DNA of 64,000 nucleotides, from the NCBI GenBank assembly GCA_025232375.1, contig CP060419.1, positions 371,001 to 435,000 on the forward strand, in the 5' to 3' direction. The notes below the pieces were generated by a model that was not told the origin of the DNA, ran no database searches, and saw nothing but the letters and a program-made list of their open reading frames with translations. This document shows positions 1-11,651 of the stretch, in pieces. The position numbers were made by a program, and so were the translations under genes. Within the stretch, counting starts at the first letter, position 1, and the number at the start of each line of letters is the position of its first letter. The stretch comes from Pseudoxanthomonas sp. NC8. GTDB taxonomy: Bacteria > Pseudomonadota > Gammaproteobacteria > Xanthomonadales > Xanthomonadaceae.

Positions 1-1220
1 GTTCGACGGCGACCGCGGCATCGAAGCGCTGCTGCAGGGGCTGGTCCGCTTCGGCTGGGAGCCGGTGCGCGAGAGCGTGGACGGACAGCCGGAACGCGTC
101 ATCGCCCTGCTGCGCGACAACGCCTCGGTGACCTGGAGCCGGCCGGACAGCTCGAACTGTCCGGCGCGCCGCTGGAAACCATCCACCAGACCTGCGTGGA
201 GCTGGGCACCCACCTCAACGAGGTGCGCCAGGTCTCCGACGAACTGCAGCTGGGCTTCCTCGGCATGGGCTTCCAGCCCAAGTGGCGCCGCGACGAGATG
301 CCGTGGATGCCCAAGGGCCGCTACCGGATCATGAAGTCGTACATGCCAGGGTCGGCCAGCTCGGCCTGGACATGATGACCCGCACCTGCACGGTGCAGGT
401 GAACCTGGACTACGCCTCCGAAGCGGACATGGTGAAGAAGTTCCGCGTGTCGCTGGCGCTGCAGCCGGTCGCCACCGCGCTGTTCGCCGATTCGCCGTTC
501 ACCGAAGGCAAGCCCAACGGCTACCTGAGCTACCGCTCGCATATCTGGACCGATACCGATCCGGACCGCACCGGCATGCTCGATTTCGTGTTCGAGGACG
601 GATTCGGCTACGAGCGCTACGTCGACTACCTGCTCGACGTGCCGATGTACTTCTCCTACCGCGATGGCGTCTATGTCGACGCCTCCGGCAAGTCGTTCCG
701 CAAGTTCCTCAAGGGCGAGCTGGACGTGCTCCCCGGCGCGCTGCCGACCCTGCGCGACTGGTCCGACCACATGACCACCGCCTTCCCGGAAGTGCGGCTG
801 AAGAAGTTATGGAGATGCGCGGCGCCGACGGGGGCCCGTGGAACCGGCTGTGCGCGCTGCCCGCGTTCTGGGTCGGCCTGCTCTACGACCAGGTCGCACT
901 GGACGCGGCTCAGACCTGGTCAAGGACTTCAGCACCGCCGAGCGCCATGCCCTGCGCGATGGCGTGCCGGGCACGCACTCGGCTTGCCGTTCCGCGGCGC
1001 CAGCGTGCGCGAGCTGGCGGTCGAGGCGCTGAAGATTTCCGTCGCCGGCCTGCGTCGCCGCGCCGCGCTCAACGCCGACGGCATCGACGAGTCGCGCTTC
1101 CTCGAGCCGCTGATCGAGATCGCCGAAAGCGGCCAGACCGCGGCCGAGCGCAAGCTCGAACTCTTCCACGGCCGCTGGAACGGCGACATCGACCGGGTGT
1201 TCCCGGAATTCGCCTACTGA
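1..1220 (+). CDS. gshA: Glutamate-cysteine ligase, 3' part
   Basis: Catalyses the ATP-dependent joining of glutamate and cysteine, the first step of glutathione synthesis in the cytoplasm. The start lies before the window; the visible part covers roughly the C-terminal 400 residues of a plant/proteobacterial-type (GCS2) enzyme, a family usually about 450 residues long. Recognisable stretches include [20 protein letters not shown], the Trp-rich [20 protein letters not shown] segment, and the C-terminal [20 protein letters not shown]. The frame is broken near 138, 347, 806, 908 and 966; at 806 TTCCTGGAG appears as TTATGGAG. The protein is coherent when these are repaired, so I read it as a functional gene with sequence errors. 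Its tail is duplicated about 1 kb downstream (see 2120-2286). Confidence 0.9.
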
Positions 1221-1289
1221 GGTGCGGCGGCGTGCAGGAATGCGCCGCCGGCGATGGAGCCGCGACCACCAGGCCGCGGCTCCCTGCCA

Positions 1290-2001
1290 TCACGGCAGCA
1301 GGTGGTTGCTCACGACCTGCTTGCCGTCCAGCGACACCGATGCGTAGCCGTTGTTCTTGACGTCGTTGGCGGTAAGGCGGCCTTCCAGGTCCAGCCGCAG
1401 CGTGTGCACGTCACTGAAGGCGCCCGGCGCTTCCATAGGCGCACGCCGTTCCAGCGGTAGCTGCTGTAGACCGGGTCCAGCGAAGGCTTGAGTCCCTCGA
1501 TGGTGCCGGACAGCGCGGCTGCGTCGACCTTCGACAGCGGCACCATAAGGTAGTCCTCCAGGCGGAAGCTGGCCGCATCGCCGCTGACCGTCAGCTCGAT
1601 GTCGTAGGGGGCGCCGAACTTGCCGGTCGCCAGATCCAGCTGCTGTCCGACCAGCTTCCGTGCATCAGCCGGATTCTGGTAGTCGACGGTGCAGACCTGC
1701 AGCTTGCCGTCGGCATCGAAAGACGAGGTGATCTCCGACACCAGCGTGGCCGGAGCCAGCGCATCGGCCACGGCGCGGAAGCACACGTCGGGACCTTCGT
1801 TGAAGGTCAGGGCGGGGGCAGGGGACGGCGCGGCCGGGGAAGCGGCGGCAGTCGCGGGTGTGGCAGGCGCGGTCGACGTGGCGGCCGCGTCCGGCTCGGA
1901 CGGGGTGGCCTTCTCGCCGCAGGCGGTCAGGCCAAGGGCCAGCGCGGTGCCCAGCAGGCAAGCATGGACCATGGGGAAGGCGTGCGCACGGTCGGGGTCA
2001 T
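1290..2001 (-). CDS. Putative lipoprotein, function unknown
   Basis: I do not recognise a functional family. The start ATG at 2001 has AAGGAG eight bases upstream. A hydrophobic N-terminus ends in a lipobox-like LALGLTAC, followed by an Ala/Pro/Thr-rich linker (about residues 30-60) typical of lipoproteins tethered to the outer or inner membrane, then a globular domain of about 170 residues. One break is needed near the N-terminus (around 1965-1975), because the RBS-linked ATG and the lipobox are in different frames, and another near 1437, after which the repaired tail ends with [12 protein letters not shown] and a TGA. It heads leftward in the same direction as the two secreted proteins upstream. 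A good promoter lies at 2043-2071. Confidence 0.65.
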
Positions 2002-2042
2002 GGGTGCTCCTTGTACGGGTGGGGGAACGGGGAGCCCGGAAT

Positions 2043-2071
2043 ATATAGATTATGGGAGGTTGCTCAGGCAA
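2043..2071 (-). promoter_or_regulatory. Sigma70-like promoter overlapped by a palindrome
   Basis: On the minus strand TTGCCT (2066-2071) is followed after exactly 17 bases by CTATAT (2043-2048), upstream of the lipoprotein start at 2001. The -35 box sits inside a perfect inverted repeat, GGTTGC-TCAG-GCAACC (2058-2073), which could be an operator. The function is inferred from spacing and sequence only. Confidence 0.45.
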
Positions 2072-2119
2072 CCGTCCGGTTCCGGCTCTGCGACATGTCC
2101 ACTGCCAGGAAAAACCGCG

Positions 2120-2286
2120 CGCCAGCCGCCGACGCCGCGCCGCGCCCAACGCCGACGGCATCGACGAGTCGCGCTTCCTCGAGCCGATGATCGGGATCGC
2201 CGAGAGCAGCCGAACGCATGCTGGCGCTGTTCCATGGCGCGCTGGAACGGCGACATCGACCGTGTGCTCCGCGAGTTTGCCTACCG
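2120..2286 (+). pseudogene. Duplicated remnant of the gshA 3' end
   Basis: This stretch matches the last about 160 bases of gshA (1055-1220) closely: GACGGCATCGACGAGTCGCG and the following CTTCCTCGAGCCG are identical, and the ends still encode WNGDID and EFAY-like residues. It has small indels and substitutions, lacks the rest of the gene and reads in several frames, so it is a non-coding relic. It abuts the 3' end of the leftward gene at 2281-3984, whose TAG lies inside the last bases of the relic. The arrangement suggests a segmental duplication around the small lipoprotein gene. Confidence 0.8.
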
Positions 2287-3984
2287 ACCTGCCGGCGTTG
2301 CCGGTGTCGCGGTGTCCGCTGCGCAGCCTTCCTCGACGGGTGTGACCGAAAAGACCGGTTCGACCGAGTCCGAGAAGCGCCCCATCGGCGAGGCGATCGC
2401 GGACGTCCCCTTGGCTGCCAGCTGCCCGCCGCCGTCCTCTCCATCCAGTGACAGCGTGTAGGTGCCCTTGCCGGATATAGGTCACGCCAGCAGCCTGGCC
2501 CGAAAGTGTCCAGGTGCCGCCGCCGTCGCCGCCGGACATGTGCATGACCAGGCCGGCGCTGCTGGGGATGTTGAACGGCTGGCCCAGCGAACAGACCACG
2601 GTGTCGGCGACGAAGTCGTTCTGCCCGCCCTTGATCCGGTAGGCCTGCCGGTCCCGGGTGTCGAAGGCCAGCGAGGCGCGGCCGACACCGCGCCTGCTTC
2701 GCGCCTCGAAGGCGATGCTCGCCACCTGGTCCTTTTTCGCCGGCGCGGTATAGGTGTACTGGGCGTCGGGTGCCAGCTTCTCGCCCTCGCGGGTCAGGCT
2801 TTCGCCACCGCTGAGCGTGGCGCGCACGCTGCCGCCGGGCACGCTGCCGTCGGACTTCACCCGCGGCGCGGCGACCACGTCGAAGGAGGTGGAGGGCTTG
2901 ACTCCCGTGCGCCGCGACGGAGTGCTGCTGGCATCCAGGAGGATGCAGCGCCCGCTCTCCTGGGGCGCCTGCTTCATGCCGCGCAGCATCACCTCGGCCA
3001 TCAGCGTCTGCAGCAGCTGGGCGCTTTCCACCATCTTGCGGGTGCGCTCCACTTCCTCCATGCGGAAGATGCTGAAGCCGCTCTCGTGGTGGTTGCTGAA
3101 GATGCCGGTACCGCCGCGCTCCCAGCCGGTGGTCAGGTCCACCTGCTGGCTCTGGCCGTTCTCCGTCCCGCCCATGGCGATGCGCATGTTCGAAGACGAG
3201 CCGTCGGGGCCCCAGACCAGGTGCGCGTCGTCGTCCAGGTAGCGCTCGTAGACGAAGTGCGAGCGCACGTAGCCGCCGGTGCCGGGCTTGCCGGTGACCT
3301 GGACCGTCGAGTCGACGTCCGATTCGACCGTGACCTTGCCCGATGCGTCGGGGCAGGCATCCATCTTCGTCTTCACCTTGACCTTGCCGGTCAGGCCCTC
3401 GGCGACCTTCCCTTCGAAACTGATGTCCAGGAAAGGCTTCCGTCCGCGCTGACCGTGATCGCATAGCCGCCGTCCTTGCCGCCCAGTTGAACCGGTCCGG
3501 CGTGGGTCAGCTCGGCCAGCCTGTCGTCGGACATGTCGCTGACCATCCCGGACACCATGCTGCCGGAGACCAGGCCACCAAAGCTGGCCACGCCCAGGCC
3601 GAGCAGGCCGCTGTTCATGCCTTCGCCGGTGAACGCGGCCGGGATCATCCGCGGCACCTGCGCCTGCGCGCCGCGTGCCTGGCGTTCGTAGTCCTCCGCA
3701 TGGGGCCTGCAGTGCGGCCACCGCCTGCGCCTCGCCACCCAGCGCCTGTTCCATTCCGGTGGCGCGCATGAGGCTGTAGTGCAGCCAGTAGTCCAGCGGC
3801 CGCAGCTGCTGCAGCGAAGGTTCCGGGCCCTCGGTGAGGAACCTGTCCACGTCCGCGCGCGTGGGCGCCAGGCCAGCACTGGCCGGTGGCGTTGCGGCGT
3901 CGCCGCCGGCGGAATCGGGGAGCGCGAACACGCGCACAGGCCCACGACGCAGAGCACGAGCGCAAGGCGACGAAGCGGGTGCAT
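2281..3984 (-). CDS. Secreted protein of unknown function
   Basis: No family recognised. About 565 residues. The ATG at 3984 follows AAGGA at a workable distance and begins a signal peptide, MHPLRRLALVLCVVGLCA. The mature part has an N-terminal helical stretch (DVDRFLTEGPEP...), a Gly-rich segment (GVASFGGLVSGSMVSGMVSD), a long beta-rich middle with many Asp/Val/Thr alternations, and a segment near the C-terminus reading YTAPAKKDQVASIAFEARS that resembles bacterial Ig-like or cadherin-like repeats. The frame is broken near 3915, 3705, 3440 and 2480. The TAG at 2281-2283 is read after repair and falls at the edge of the gshA relic. It lies 90 bases after the similarly secreted gene at 4075-5330 and may be co-transcribed with it. 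Confidence 0.65.
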
Positions 3985-4074
3985 GGCGTTGGGCAGGTCC
4001 TTTGCAGCGTGGAGAGGGGCGGCCGCGGGTTCCGGTACCGCGGCTGGCGATCCGGATGGCGGGCCCCCGGCGGC

Positions 4075-5330
4075 TCAGAGATTGCGCAGCAGGCCCCGCA
4101 ACACCTTCTTGGTGGTGCTTTCCTCGGGCTTCTGTTCCTGTCCCTGCGGCGGCGTCGCTTCGCCCGGATCCATCCCTTCCATGCCCGACATGTCCATCCC
4201 CAGCAGCGCACCTGCCGTGGACTTGGTGCGCACGCGCACGTTCCACTCCGGATCCCAGGGCTGCTTCGGATCGGCGGGCTTGGGCGGTAAGGCGATATGG
4301 GTCTCCGGGCCATAGGCGATCATGCTGATCATGCCCGGGCTGGCTTCATTGCTGCCGGGGGCGGCGAAGATGCCCTTCGGGATCGCGCACGAGGTGGTGG
4401 CCGGCGACAGCAGGACTTTCTCCTTGAGCCAGCGGTCGACCTGCGCGCCGGTGAGGAAGTCGACCACGCCCTGGCCGGCGTCGGGGACTTCGGCGCTGCT
4501 CCAGATCACGATGGTCTTGCCCTGCATGCTGAGCCCGTGCAGGAAGTAGGCCTTGGCCCGGTCCACCGGCTGCCAGCCCGGGGTCACGCCGCTGGTAAGG
4601 TCGCCGGTCTGGGTGAGGGCGATCTTCGGCATGAAGTCGGCCGCCTGCTGCAGCTCGAACTTCAGCGATTCCGGCACGCCGGCACCGGTGATGCGGTGCG
4701 GGCCGACCAGCGAGGCGTTGGCCGGCGCGCGGGTGCGGGTCTTCGGGTTCGGCCACAGCACGTAGCTCGGGTCCGGATCGACGCCGCGGTCGGGCACGTA
4801 GCGGCCCTGCATCGGGTCGCCGCTGACCTCGAACTTGCCGCCCTTGGCGCGCATGTGGAACTCGCGCGGCTGGCCGGCGCGCCCCTGGCTGCCGCAGCCC
4901 CAGTAGAACTTCATGTGGATCTCGCCCTCGGGCACGCCGGACGTCGCGGTTCCCTCCTGCGTGCGGGTGGCCGGCGGAGGCAGCAGCGGCAGCGATGCAC
5001 CTAGGCCCAGTCCGGCCGGGATCTGCTGCTGGGCTTCCTTGCCGGGCGCCAGGCTGTTGCGCATGGCCACGTCGAAGAACTTGCCGGTGAACACCGGATG
5101 GCGCGCATCCGGATAGGCGAAGGTGCCCTGCGCGCCGCCCATCATCTTGGCGGCCATGCCCCCATGCCGCCCATCATGGCGCCCATGTCGGGCATGCCGG
5201 CCTTGGTTGTGGGTGGCCACGTCGATCCAGACCTGGGTTTCCGGTCCGTTCGAGGGGCGCTGCTGGCGGGCAGCGCGAGGGCCAGGGTACTGGCGAGGGC
5301 GAGGGTCAGCGGATGGCGGATGGGATTCAT
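4075..5330 (-). CDS. Secreted protein with a Met/Gly-rich N-terminus, unknown function
   Basis: Family not recognised. About 418 residues starting at ATG 5330 with a signal peptide (MNPIRHPLTLALASTLALAL, cleavage near PASSA). The first part of the mature protein is unusually rich in Met and Gly (GMPDMGAMMGGMG, then AAKMMGG), and a second Met cluster (GMDMSGMEGMD) lies near the C-terminus; such clusters can bind Cu(I) or be flexible linkers, but no metal site is proven. The centre contains IHMKFYWGCG and a Pro-rich stretch. The frame is broken near 5155 and 5265. The last residues GLLRNL precede TGA at 4075. First gene of a leftward run of secreted proteins. Confidence 0.65.
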
Positions 5331-5614
5331 GGCCTGGTCTGCGGGATGGCGGTGCGTGGATTGGTTTGCAGACAGGACACGCCATAAGCAGGTGGACGAG
5401 GACAGGGCGCGCTCCCCCGGGCATGTGCGATGTTCCCGCGGGGCCGGCGTCGACGGACCTTGCTGCTGTCGGCCCGGGTCGGCGCAGGGCCTTCCAGTTC
5501 CATCCGGGCAAGGTCGCGCGCGACGTGCCCGAGGCCGGGTCCGGACCCGCATGGCCGAGCCGACGGGTCCGCGCCGGGTACCACGCCTGGCGGCCGTGGG
5601 CGGGCGGTGCCGGA

Positions 5615-6829
5615 TCAGGGAGCCCAGAGCTTTTCCAGTTCGCGGAAGCCCCACTGCTGCGGTGATTCCACGCCGACGATGCGGTCGCTGCAGCCGGGTT
5701 CGGAGAGGTCCAGTTCGCGTTGCAGGATCTGGCTGCAGGAGCGTGCAGAGAAGAACACTTTCACCCGCGGCGCCGACAGCGCGCCGGGGCGCTGCTCCAT
5801 CACCACGGCCAGCCGGTCGCTGGACAGGCGCACCAGGGTGCCGACGGGATAGATGCCCACGCTGGCGATGAAGGCCTTGAGCACCGCCGGGTCGAAGTGG
5901 CCCTTCCACGACGCCATCCGCCGCAGCGACTCGCCCGGATCCCAGGCGTCCTTGTAGGGGCGGTTGGAGGTGATCGCGTCGTACACGTCGCAGACCGCGC
6001 TCATCCGGGTCAGCAGGGGCGTCGCCTCGGCCGCCAGGCGTGCCGGGTAGCCGCCACCGTCGAACTTCTCGTGGTGGTGGCGGACCATGTGCAGGACGTT
6101 GCCGTTCTCCAGTCCGCTGGCGCGCAACAGGCGCTCGCCCTCTTCCGGATGCGTGCGCATCAGGGCGAATTCCTCTTCGGTCAGGTGCCCGGGCTTGTTG
6201 AGGATGTCCACCGGGATGCAGGCCTTGCCCAGGTCATGCAGCAACCCGCCGGTGGCCGCTTCCCTGGCAGGCGTCGTCGTCGAGCCCGAGCTGGCGCGCC
6301 AGCGCCACCATCAGTGCGCTGACCGCCACCGAATGCAGGAAGGTGTAGTCGTCGGCGGTCTTCAGCCGGGCGATGCTGATCAATGCGCCGGGATGGCGCT
6401 TGACCGATGCGGCGATTTCCTCGGCCAGGGCAGCATCGCGGTCGGATCGACCATCCGTCCCATCCGCACCTCGCGGAACATGGCCTCCACCGCATCGCGG
6501 CCTTCCCGGCAGATGCGCCGGGCGCGGCTCAGTTCCGATTCCAGCGTGGCGGGCAGGATGGCGGTCGGGCGCGGCACCTGGGCTTCGACCACCGCGTCCT
6601 GCACCGGCGCGGCTGGCGCGTCGCCCGTGCCCGTCGCCTGCTCGTGGACGTCCACGCCCAGGCGGACGTCGATTTCCACCGACTCCACGTCGCTGGCGCG
6701 CAGCCGCTCGATGTCGTGCTCGGTCGCGAGGAAGGAGGTGCGCCAGAACGGATGCTTGAGCCACGGACCGTTCAGGCGCTGGATGTGCATCCCCGGGCGC
6801 AGCCGGTCTACGTGGATGGTTCTGAGCAT
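5615..6829 (-). CDS. HD-GYP domain cyclic-di-GMP phosphodiesterase
   Basis: Predicted to hydrolyse the second messenger c-di-GMP. The N-terminal about 120 residues (MLRTIHVDRLRPGMHIQRLN) match the DUF3391 domain usually found in front of HD-GYP; the C-terminal half has the HD motif LLHDLGK and the hallmark HHHEKFDGGGYP, followed by SAVCDVYDAITSNRPYKDA. All metal-binding and GYP residues are present, so it should be active. No membrane segment is visible, so it is cytoplasmic. ATG 6829 is preceded by GGGAGATCC. The frame is broken near 6435 and 6265. It is divergent from frmR; the 166 bases between the two starts hold the FrmR operator nearer to frmR. Confidence 0.93.
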
Positions 6830-6959
6830 GGATCTCCCGCCATTCCCTGCACGCGTCCCGTCGCGCCGAGCGGCGGGACATGCCTGTGCGTCGCTATCGG
6901 CACGCAGGGCCCCGGACTTGAGGCCGGCGCCGGGATCGACATCGGCGAGGGCGGTGGCG

Positions 6960-6976
6960 ATACTGTCCCCCAGTAT
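6960..6976. promoter_or_regulatory. FrmR-type operator
   Basis: ATACTG-TCCCC-CAGTAT is a perfect inverted repeat with a C-run centre, 19 bases before the frmR GTG. Read on the other strand it is TACTGGGGGACAGTA, very close to the TACT-G6-N-AGTA class of operator known for RcnR/FrmR repressors. It probably mediates autorepression of the frm cluster, relieved by formaldehyde. Confidence 0.75.
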
Positions 6977-6995
6977 CAGGACAGGGGAGGCCGCC

Positions 6996-8445
<1,450 letters not shown>

Positions 8446-8461
8446 GTAGCAGGCAATGCCT

Positions 8462-8552
8462 CCCGGGCTTTCGCATCGCGAAAACCCGGGCCCCGCTTTC
8501 TTTATCTCCGAAACCCTGCGGCTGCCGCCGCGCCCCCTTTACCAAAGGGGGC
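8462..8552. repeat. Two strong hairpins between frmA and fghA
   Basis: CCCGGGcTTTCGC (8462-8474) pairs with GCGAAAaCCCGGG (8478-8490) around a 3-base loop, with one mismatch. Further on GCCCCCTTT-ACC-AAAGGGGGC (8532-8552) is a perfect 9-bp stem. Neither is followed by a T-run, so they may be repetitive palindromes or intra-operon mRNA processing/stability elements, not full terminators. Confidence 0.6.
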
Positions 8553-8596
8553 TATTCACTGGTAAGCGGGTCGAAGACCCGAGCAGAGGAATGCTG

Positions 8597-9482
8597 ATGG
8601 AACGCATCGAACACCGCGCCTGCTTCGGCGGCTGGCAGGACGTGTACCGGCACGAGTCGAAGGTGCTGGGCTGCACGATGACCTTCGCCGTGTACCTGCC
8701 GCCGCAGGCGGCGGAGAGGAAGCTGCCGGTGCTGTACTGGCTGTCCGGCCTGACCTGCACCGAGCAGAACTTCATCACCAAGGCCGGCGCGCAGCGCTAC
8801 GCCGCCGAACACGCCGTGATCATCGTCGCCCCGGACACCAGTCCGCGCGGCGACGGCGTGGCCGATGCCGACGGCTACGACCTGGGCAAGGGCGCCGGCT
8901 TCTACGTCAATGCCACGCAGGCGCCATGGGCGGCGCACTACCGCATGTACGACTACGTGGTCGAGGAGCTTCCGGCGCTGGTCGAAGCACACTTCCCGGC
9001 GACGGAAGCACGCGCGATCAGCGGCCATTCGATGGGCGGGCACGGCGCACTGGTGGTGGCGCTGCGCAATCCGCGGCGCTACCGCAGCGTGTCGGCGTTC
9101 TCGCCGATCGTGGCGCCGTCGAAGGTGCCGTGGGGCGAGAAGGCGTTCAGCGCCTCTGGGCGAAGACCGCGAGGCATGGAAGGCTCAGGACGCCAGCGAG
9201 CTGGTGAGGACCGCGGAAGAGAGGCTGCCGCTGCTGGTCGACCAGGGTGGCGACGACGAATTCCTCGACGGCCAGCTGCGCCCGCAGCTGCTGCAGGCCG
9301 CCGCGGTTGCCGCCGGCCATCCGCTGCAGCTGCGCATGCGCCCCGGCTGCGACCACAGCTACTACTTCATCGCCAGCTTCATCGGCGAGCATGTCGCCCA
9401 CCACGCCGCGGCATTGCACGGCGAGGCGAAGGTGCATGCGGGGGTGCCGCACGAGCACCATGACGGGTGTGGCCACCACTGA
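8597..9482 (+). CDS. fghA: S-formylglutathione hydrolase
   Basis: Hydrolyses S-formylglutathione to formate and glutathione, the step after FrmA. An esterase-D type alpha/beta hydrolase: the nucleophile elbow is GHSMGGHG, the oxyanion segment is [13 protein letters not shown] and the catalytic His lies in CDHSYYFI. About 295 residues, slightly longer than usual because of a histidine-rich tail ([12 protein letters not shown]) with one Cys, absent from most family members and possibly metal-binding. ATG 8597 is preferred over 8591 because AGAGGA then has a six-base spacing. The frame is broken near 9160, where TACCTGGGC is expected and TCTGGGC is read. Confidence 0.95.
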
Positions 9483-9500
9483 GCCCGCGGCCCCGCCCAC

Positions 9501-10188
9501 CTAGGCGATGGCGGGACTGAAGTCGGTATAGGCGAAGCGGCTGTCGCGCAGCACGGTCTCGCCGTGTGCACGAGCTGCAGTGGCGCGGTGAACATCGGCC
9601 CGGCGGACACGCAGGTGTGGAACTCGCCGTTCTCGCCGCAGGGATCGACCCCGTCCGGCAGCGCATCCAGCAGCGCGGCGTCGAAGGCCCGGCCGGCGAA
9701 GCGTGCATCCAGCTGCTGCGTGTCGACGCAGCACAGCCGCGCGCGCAGGCCGGCGGCCTGCATCTGCCTCGCCAGTACGGCGGTATCGGAACCGAACAGC
9801 GGCGTGAGCAGGTCCCAGCCCCCGCCGCCATGCAGCTGCTGCTCCCGGTACCTGCGGATGTCGGTAGGAACAGGTCGCCGAAGGCAGCCGTGCGCAAGCC
9901 GGGCCAGCGCGCCGAGGCCTCGGCCAACGCACCGGCCATCGCCGCGTCATAGGCGGCGTTGTCGCATTGCGCCGGAATCCAGGCTTCCAGCAGTGGCAGG
10001 CCGGCGGCGGCGGCCTGCGCGCGCAGCACCTCCACGGCGATGCCCTGCATCGAGGCGCGGGCGTACTCGCGGGTCACCGTGGTCAGCAAGCCGACCACGG
10101 ACACGTCGTCGCGTTGGCGCAGGGCGTGCAACGCCCATGCCGCATCCTTGCCGCCGCTCCGGGCGAGCAGTACCGGCGTGGCGTCCAT
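9501..10188 (-). CDS. Dph6-like ATP-binding (DUF71) protein
   Basis: Member of the adenine-nucleotide alpha-hydrolase superfamily related to eukaryotic diphthine-ammonia ligase; the bacterial role is not settled. Evidence: N-terminal ATP-pyrophosphatase loop SGGKDAAWAL, and the family-typical C-terminal GENGEFHTCVSAGPMF. About 229 residues, normal for bacterial DUF71 proteins. The frame is broken near 9855 (CCTGGAAGACATC expected, CCTACCGACATC seen) and near 9566. It converges on fghA. Its ATG overlaps the TGA of the small gene upstream (ATGA at 10188-10191), so the two are translationally coupled. Confidence 0.85.
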
Positions 10189-10532
10189 CAGCCGCGACTG
10201 ACGTTGCGCAGTTCCCAGTGGTTGCCGGCCAGCAGGCGCAGGCGCTGCTTGAGGATGTCGCCGGGTATGGCGGTGAGCACGATCAGGTCGATCGTCAGGG
10301 TGTGCTGTTCCCCGCTGACCCGCGCTTGCGGATCGGTCACGCCCAGTGCCGGGTCGACCTCATCCGGGTCGGGCTGGAGCGCACGCCAGCGCTCGAACAG
10401 GGCCGGCGTGCGCAGGGCGTCCTGCAGCTGGCCGGCGAACGTGTCCGGGCTGTGCGCATGGAACGAGAGCACGGGTTCGCTGCCGCGCGCGTGCGCCGGG
10501 TCGGGCAGGCGGATGTGGTAACGGACGGTCAT
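10188..10532 (-). CDS. Conserved hypothetical protein, 114 aa
   Basis: I recognise no domain. Soluble, 114 residues beginning MTVRYHIRLPDPAHARGSEP, acidic in the middle, with a hydrophobic C-terminal stretch (TIDLIVLTAIPGDILKQRL) that looks like a buried helix and not a membrane segment. The frame is uninterrupted and codon use matches neighbours, so it is very likely real. The stop overlaps the start of the Dph6-like gene by ATGA, implying a two-gene operon and possibly a shared role. Confidence 0.75.
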   Translation of the reverse strand: MTVRYHIRLPDPAHARGSEPVLSFHAHSPDTFAGQLQDALRTPALFERWRALQPDPDEVDPALGVTDPQARVSGEQHTLTIDLIVLTAIPGDILKQRLRLLAGNHWELRNVSRG

Positions 10533-10614
10533 GGGGCGCTCCGCAATGTAGGCACATCCAATCTAGCAGCCGGCCGGGCCAGCGCCGGTGCACGCGAGCC
10601 ACCGCGTGCGGGTT

Positions 10615-11557
10615 TCAGGCGAACCTGTGCGGACCGGCGGCGAAGCCGACCACCACCGCGCCCTTGCCGACATTGACCATGCCGGTCAGGCTCATCACGC
10701 TCTCGAACACTTCCACTTCGTGCGCCGCGCAGGTTTCGCGCAGGCGCGCGTATCCGGGCAGGGCGCGCAGCCCGCCCAGTTCGCCGCCGTAGCTGAGGCA
10801 CAGGGTCGGCGTCATCAGCCCGGCCTTGATCCGCTCGATGGTGAAGTCGAACAGCTTCTGCACCGCCGCGTCGAAGCCCTTGATCTTGCCTGCCGGCGCG
10901 GTCTCGCCACGGTGGCAGTGCAGGATCGGCTTGATGTCCAGCGCGCTGCCGAGGGCGGCGCTGAACAGGCTGACGCTGCGGTCGCCCTTGGTCCGGGCGC
11001 GGTTGCGCAGGTAGTACAGGTCGGGCGGCACCATGTAGCCGTGCGTGTTGAGCGCCAGTTCCTCGAGCCGCTCGCGGATCTTCTGCACGCTGTCGCCGGC
11101 CTTGCGCATGCGCACCGCCTCGACGACGCCGATACCCTGCGCGGCGAACAGGTTCTGGCTGTCGATCACCCGCAGCGCGAACGGCGAGTTGTAGCCGGCG
11201 GCTTGGCGCACCGGCTTGTAGTCGTTGAGGATGGCGAAGCTGGCCTGCACCGCGTGTTCGTGGATCGGGCTGCGGTTCCTGGTCACGGTCAGGCAGAACA
11301 CATGGTCGTAGTCGACGACCAGCTTGCCCTAGGAACAGGTCGCGGATCTGTTCGACCGAGTAGGGGATGGTCTCCGCCTCGTGGCCGCGTTCGGCGACGT
11401 GGGCGTGCAGGAAACTGAGCGTGGCTTCCTCGTCGCGATGGTCGGTAAGGACCGCGTCACCGATGCGCACGGTGATCGGCAGCAGTACCACCTCGTTGCT
11501 TTCGATGTAGTCGGCTGGCAGGTCGCAGGTCGAATCGACCACGATTCCGATGCGCAT
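10615..11557 (-). CDS. DegV family fatty-acid-binding protein
   Basis: DegV/FakB-like two-domain protein that binds a single fatty acid; in Firmicutes FakB hands it to a kinase, but the partner in proteobacteria is unclear. The N-terminus MRIGIVVDSTCDLP is diagnostic (the S-T pair contacts the carboxylate), and the second-domain segments RVIDSQNLFAAQGIGV and KPILHCHRGE are typical. About 314 residues, normal length. ATG 11557 follows GGGAGG. One frame break near 11331, where CCTAGGG replaces an expected longer sequence. No kinase gene is adjacent. Confidence 0.9.
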
Positions 11558-11651
11558 GAGGCCTCCCGTTCCGGCCCGCACGTTCTGAGGTGTGAACCCT
11601 ATCGCAAAACCCGCACGGCGGGCATGCCCGCAATCGCGCGATGCGGGCTGC

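Noticed and set aside
1310-4246. A single 978-residue leftward ORF
   Set aside because: It stitches parts of two separate secreted proteins and non-coding frames together through indels; real starts with signal peptides and RBSs lie at 2001 and 3984.
8532-8552. Rho-independent terminator before fghA
   Set aside because: The 9-bp stem is perfect but no T-run follows on either strand; recorded as a hairpin only.
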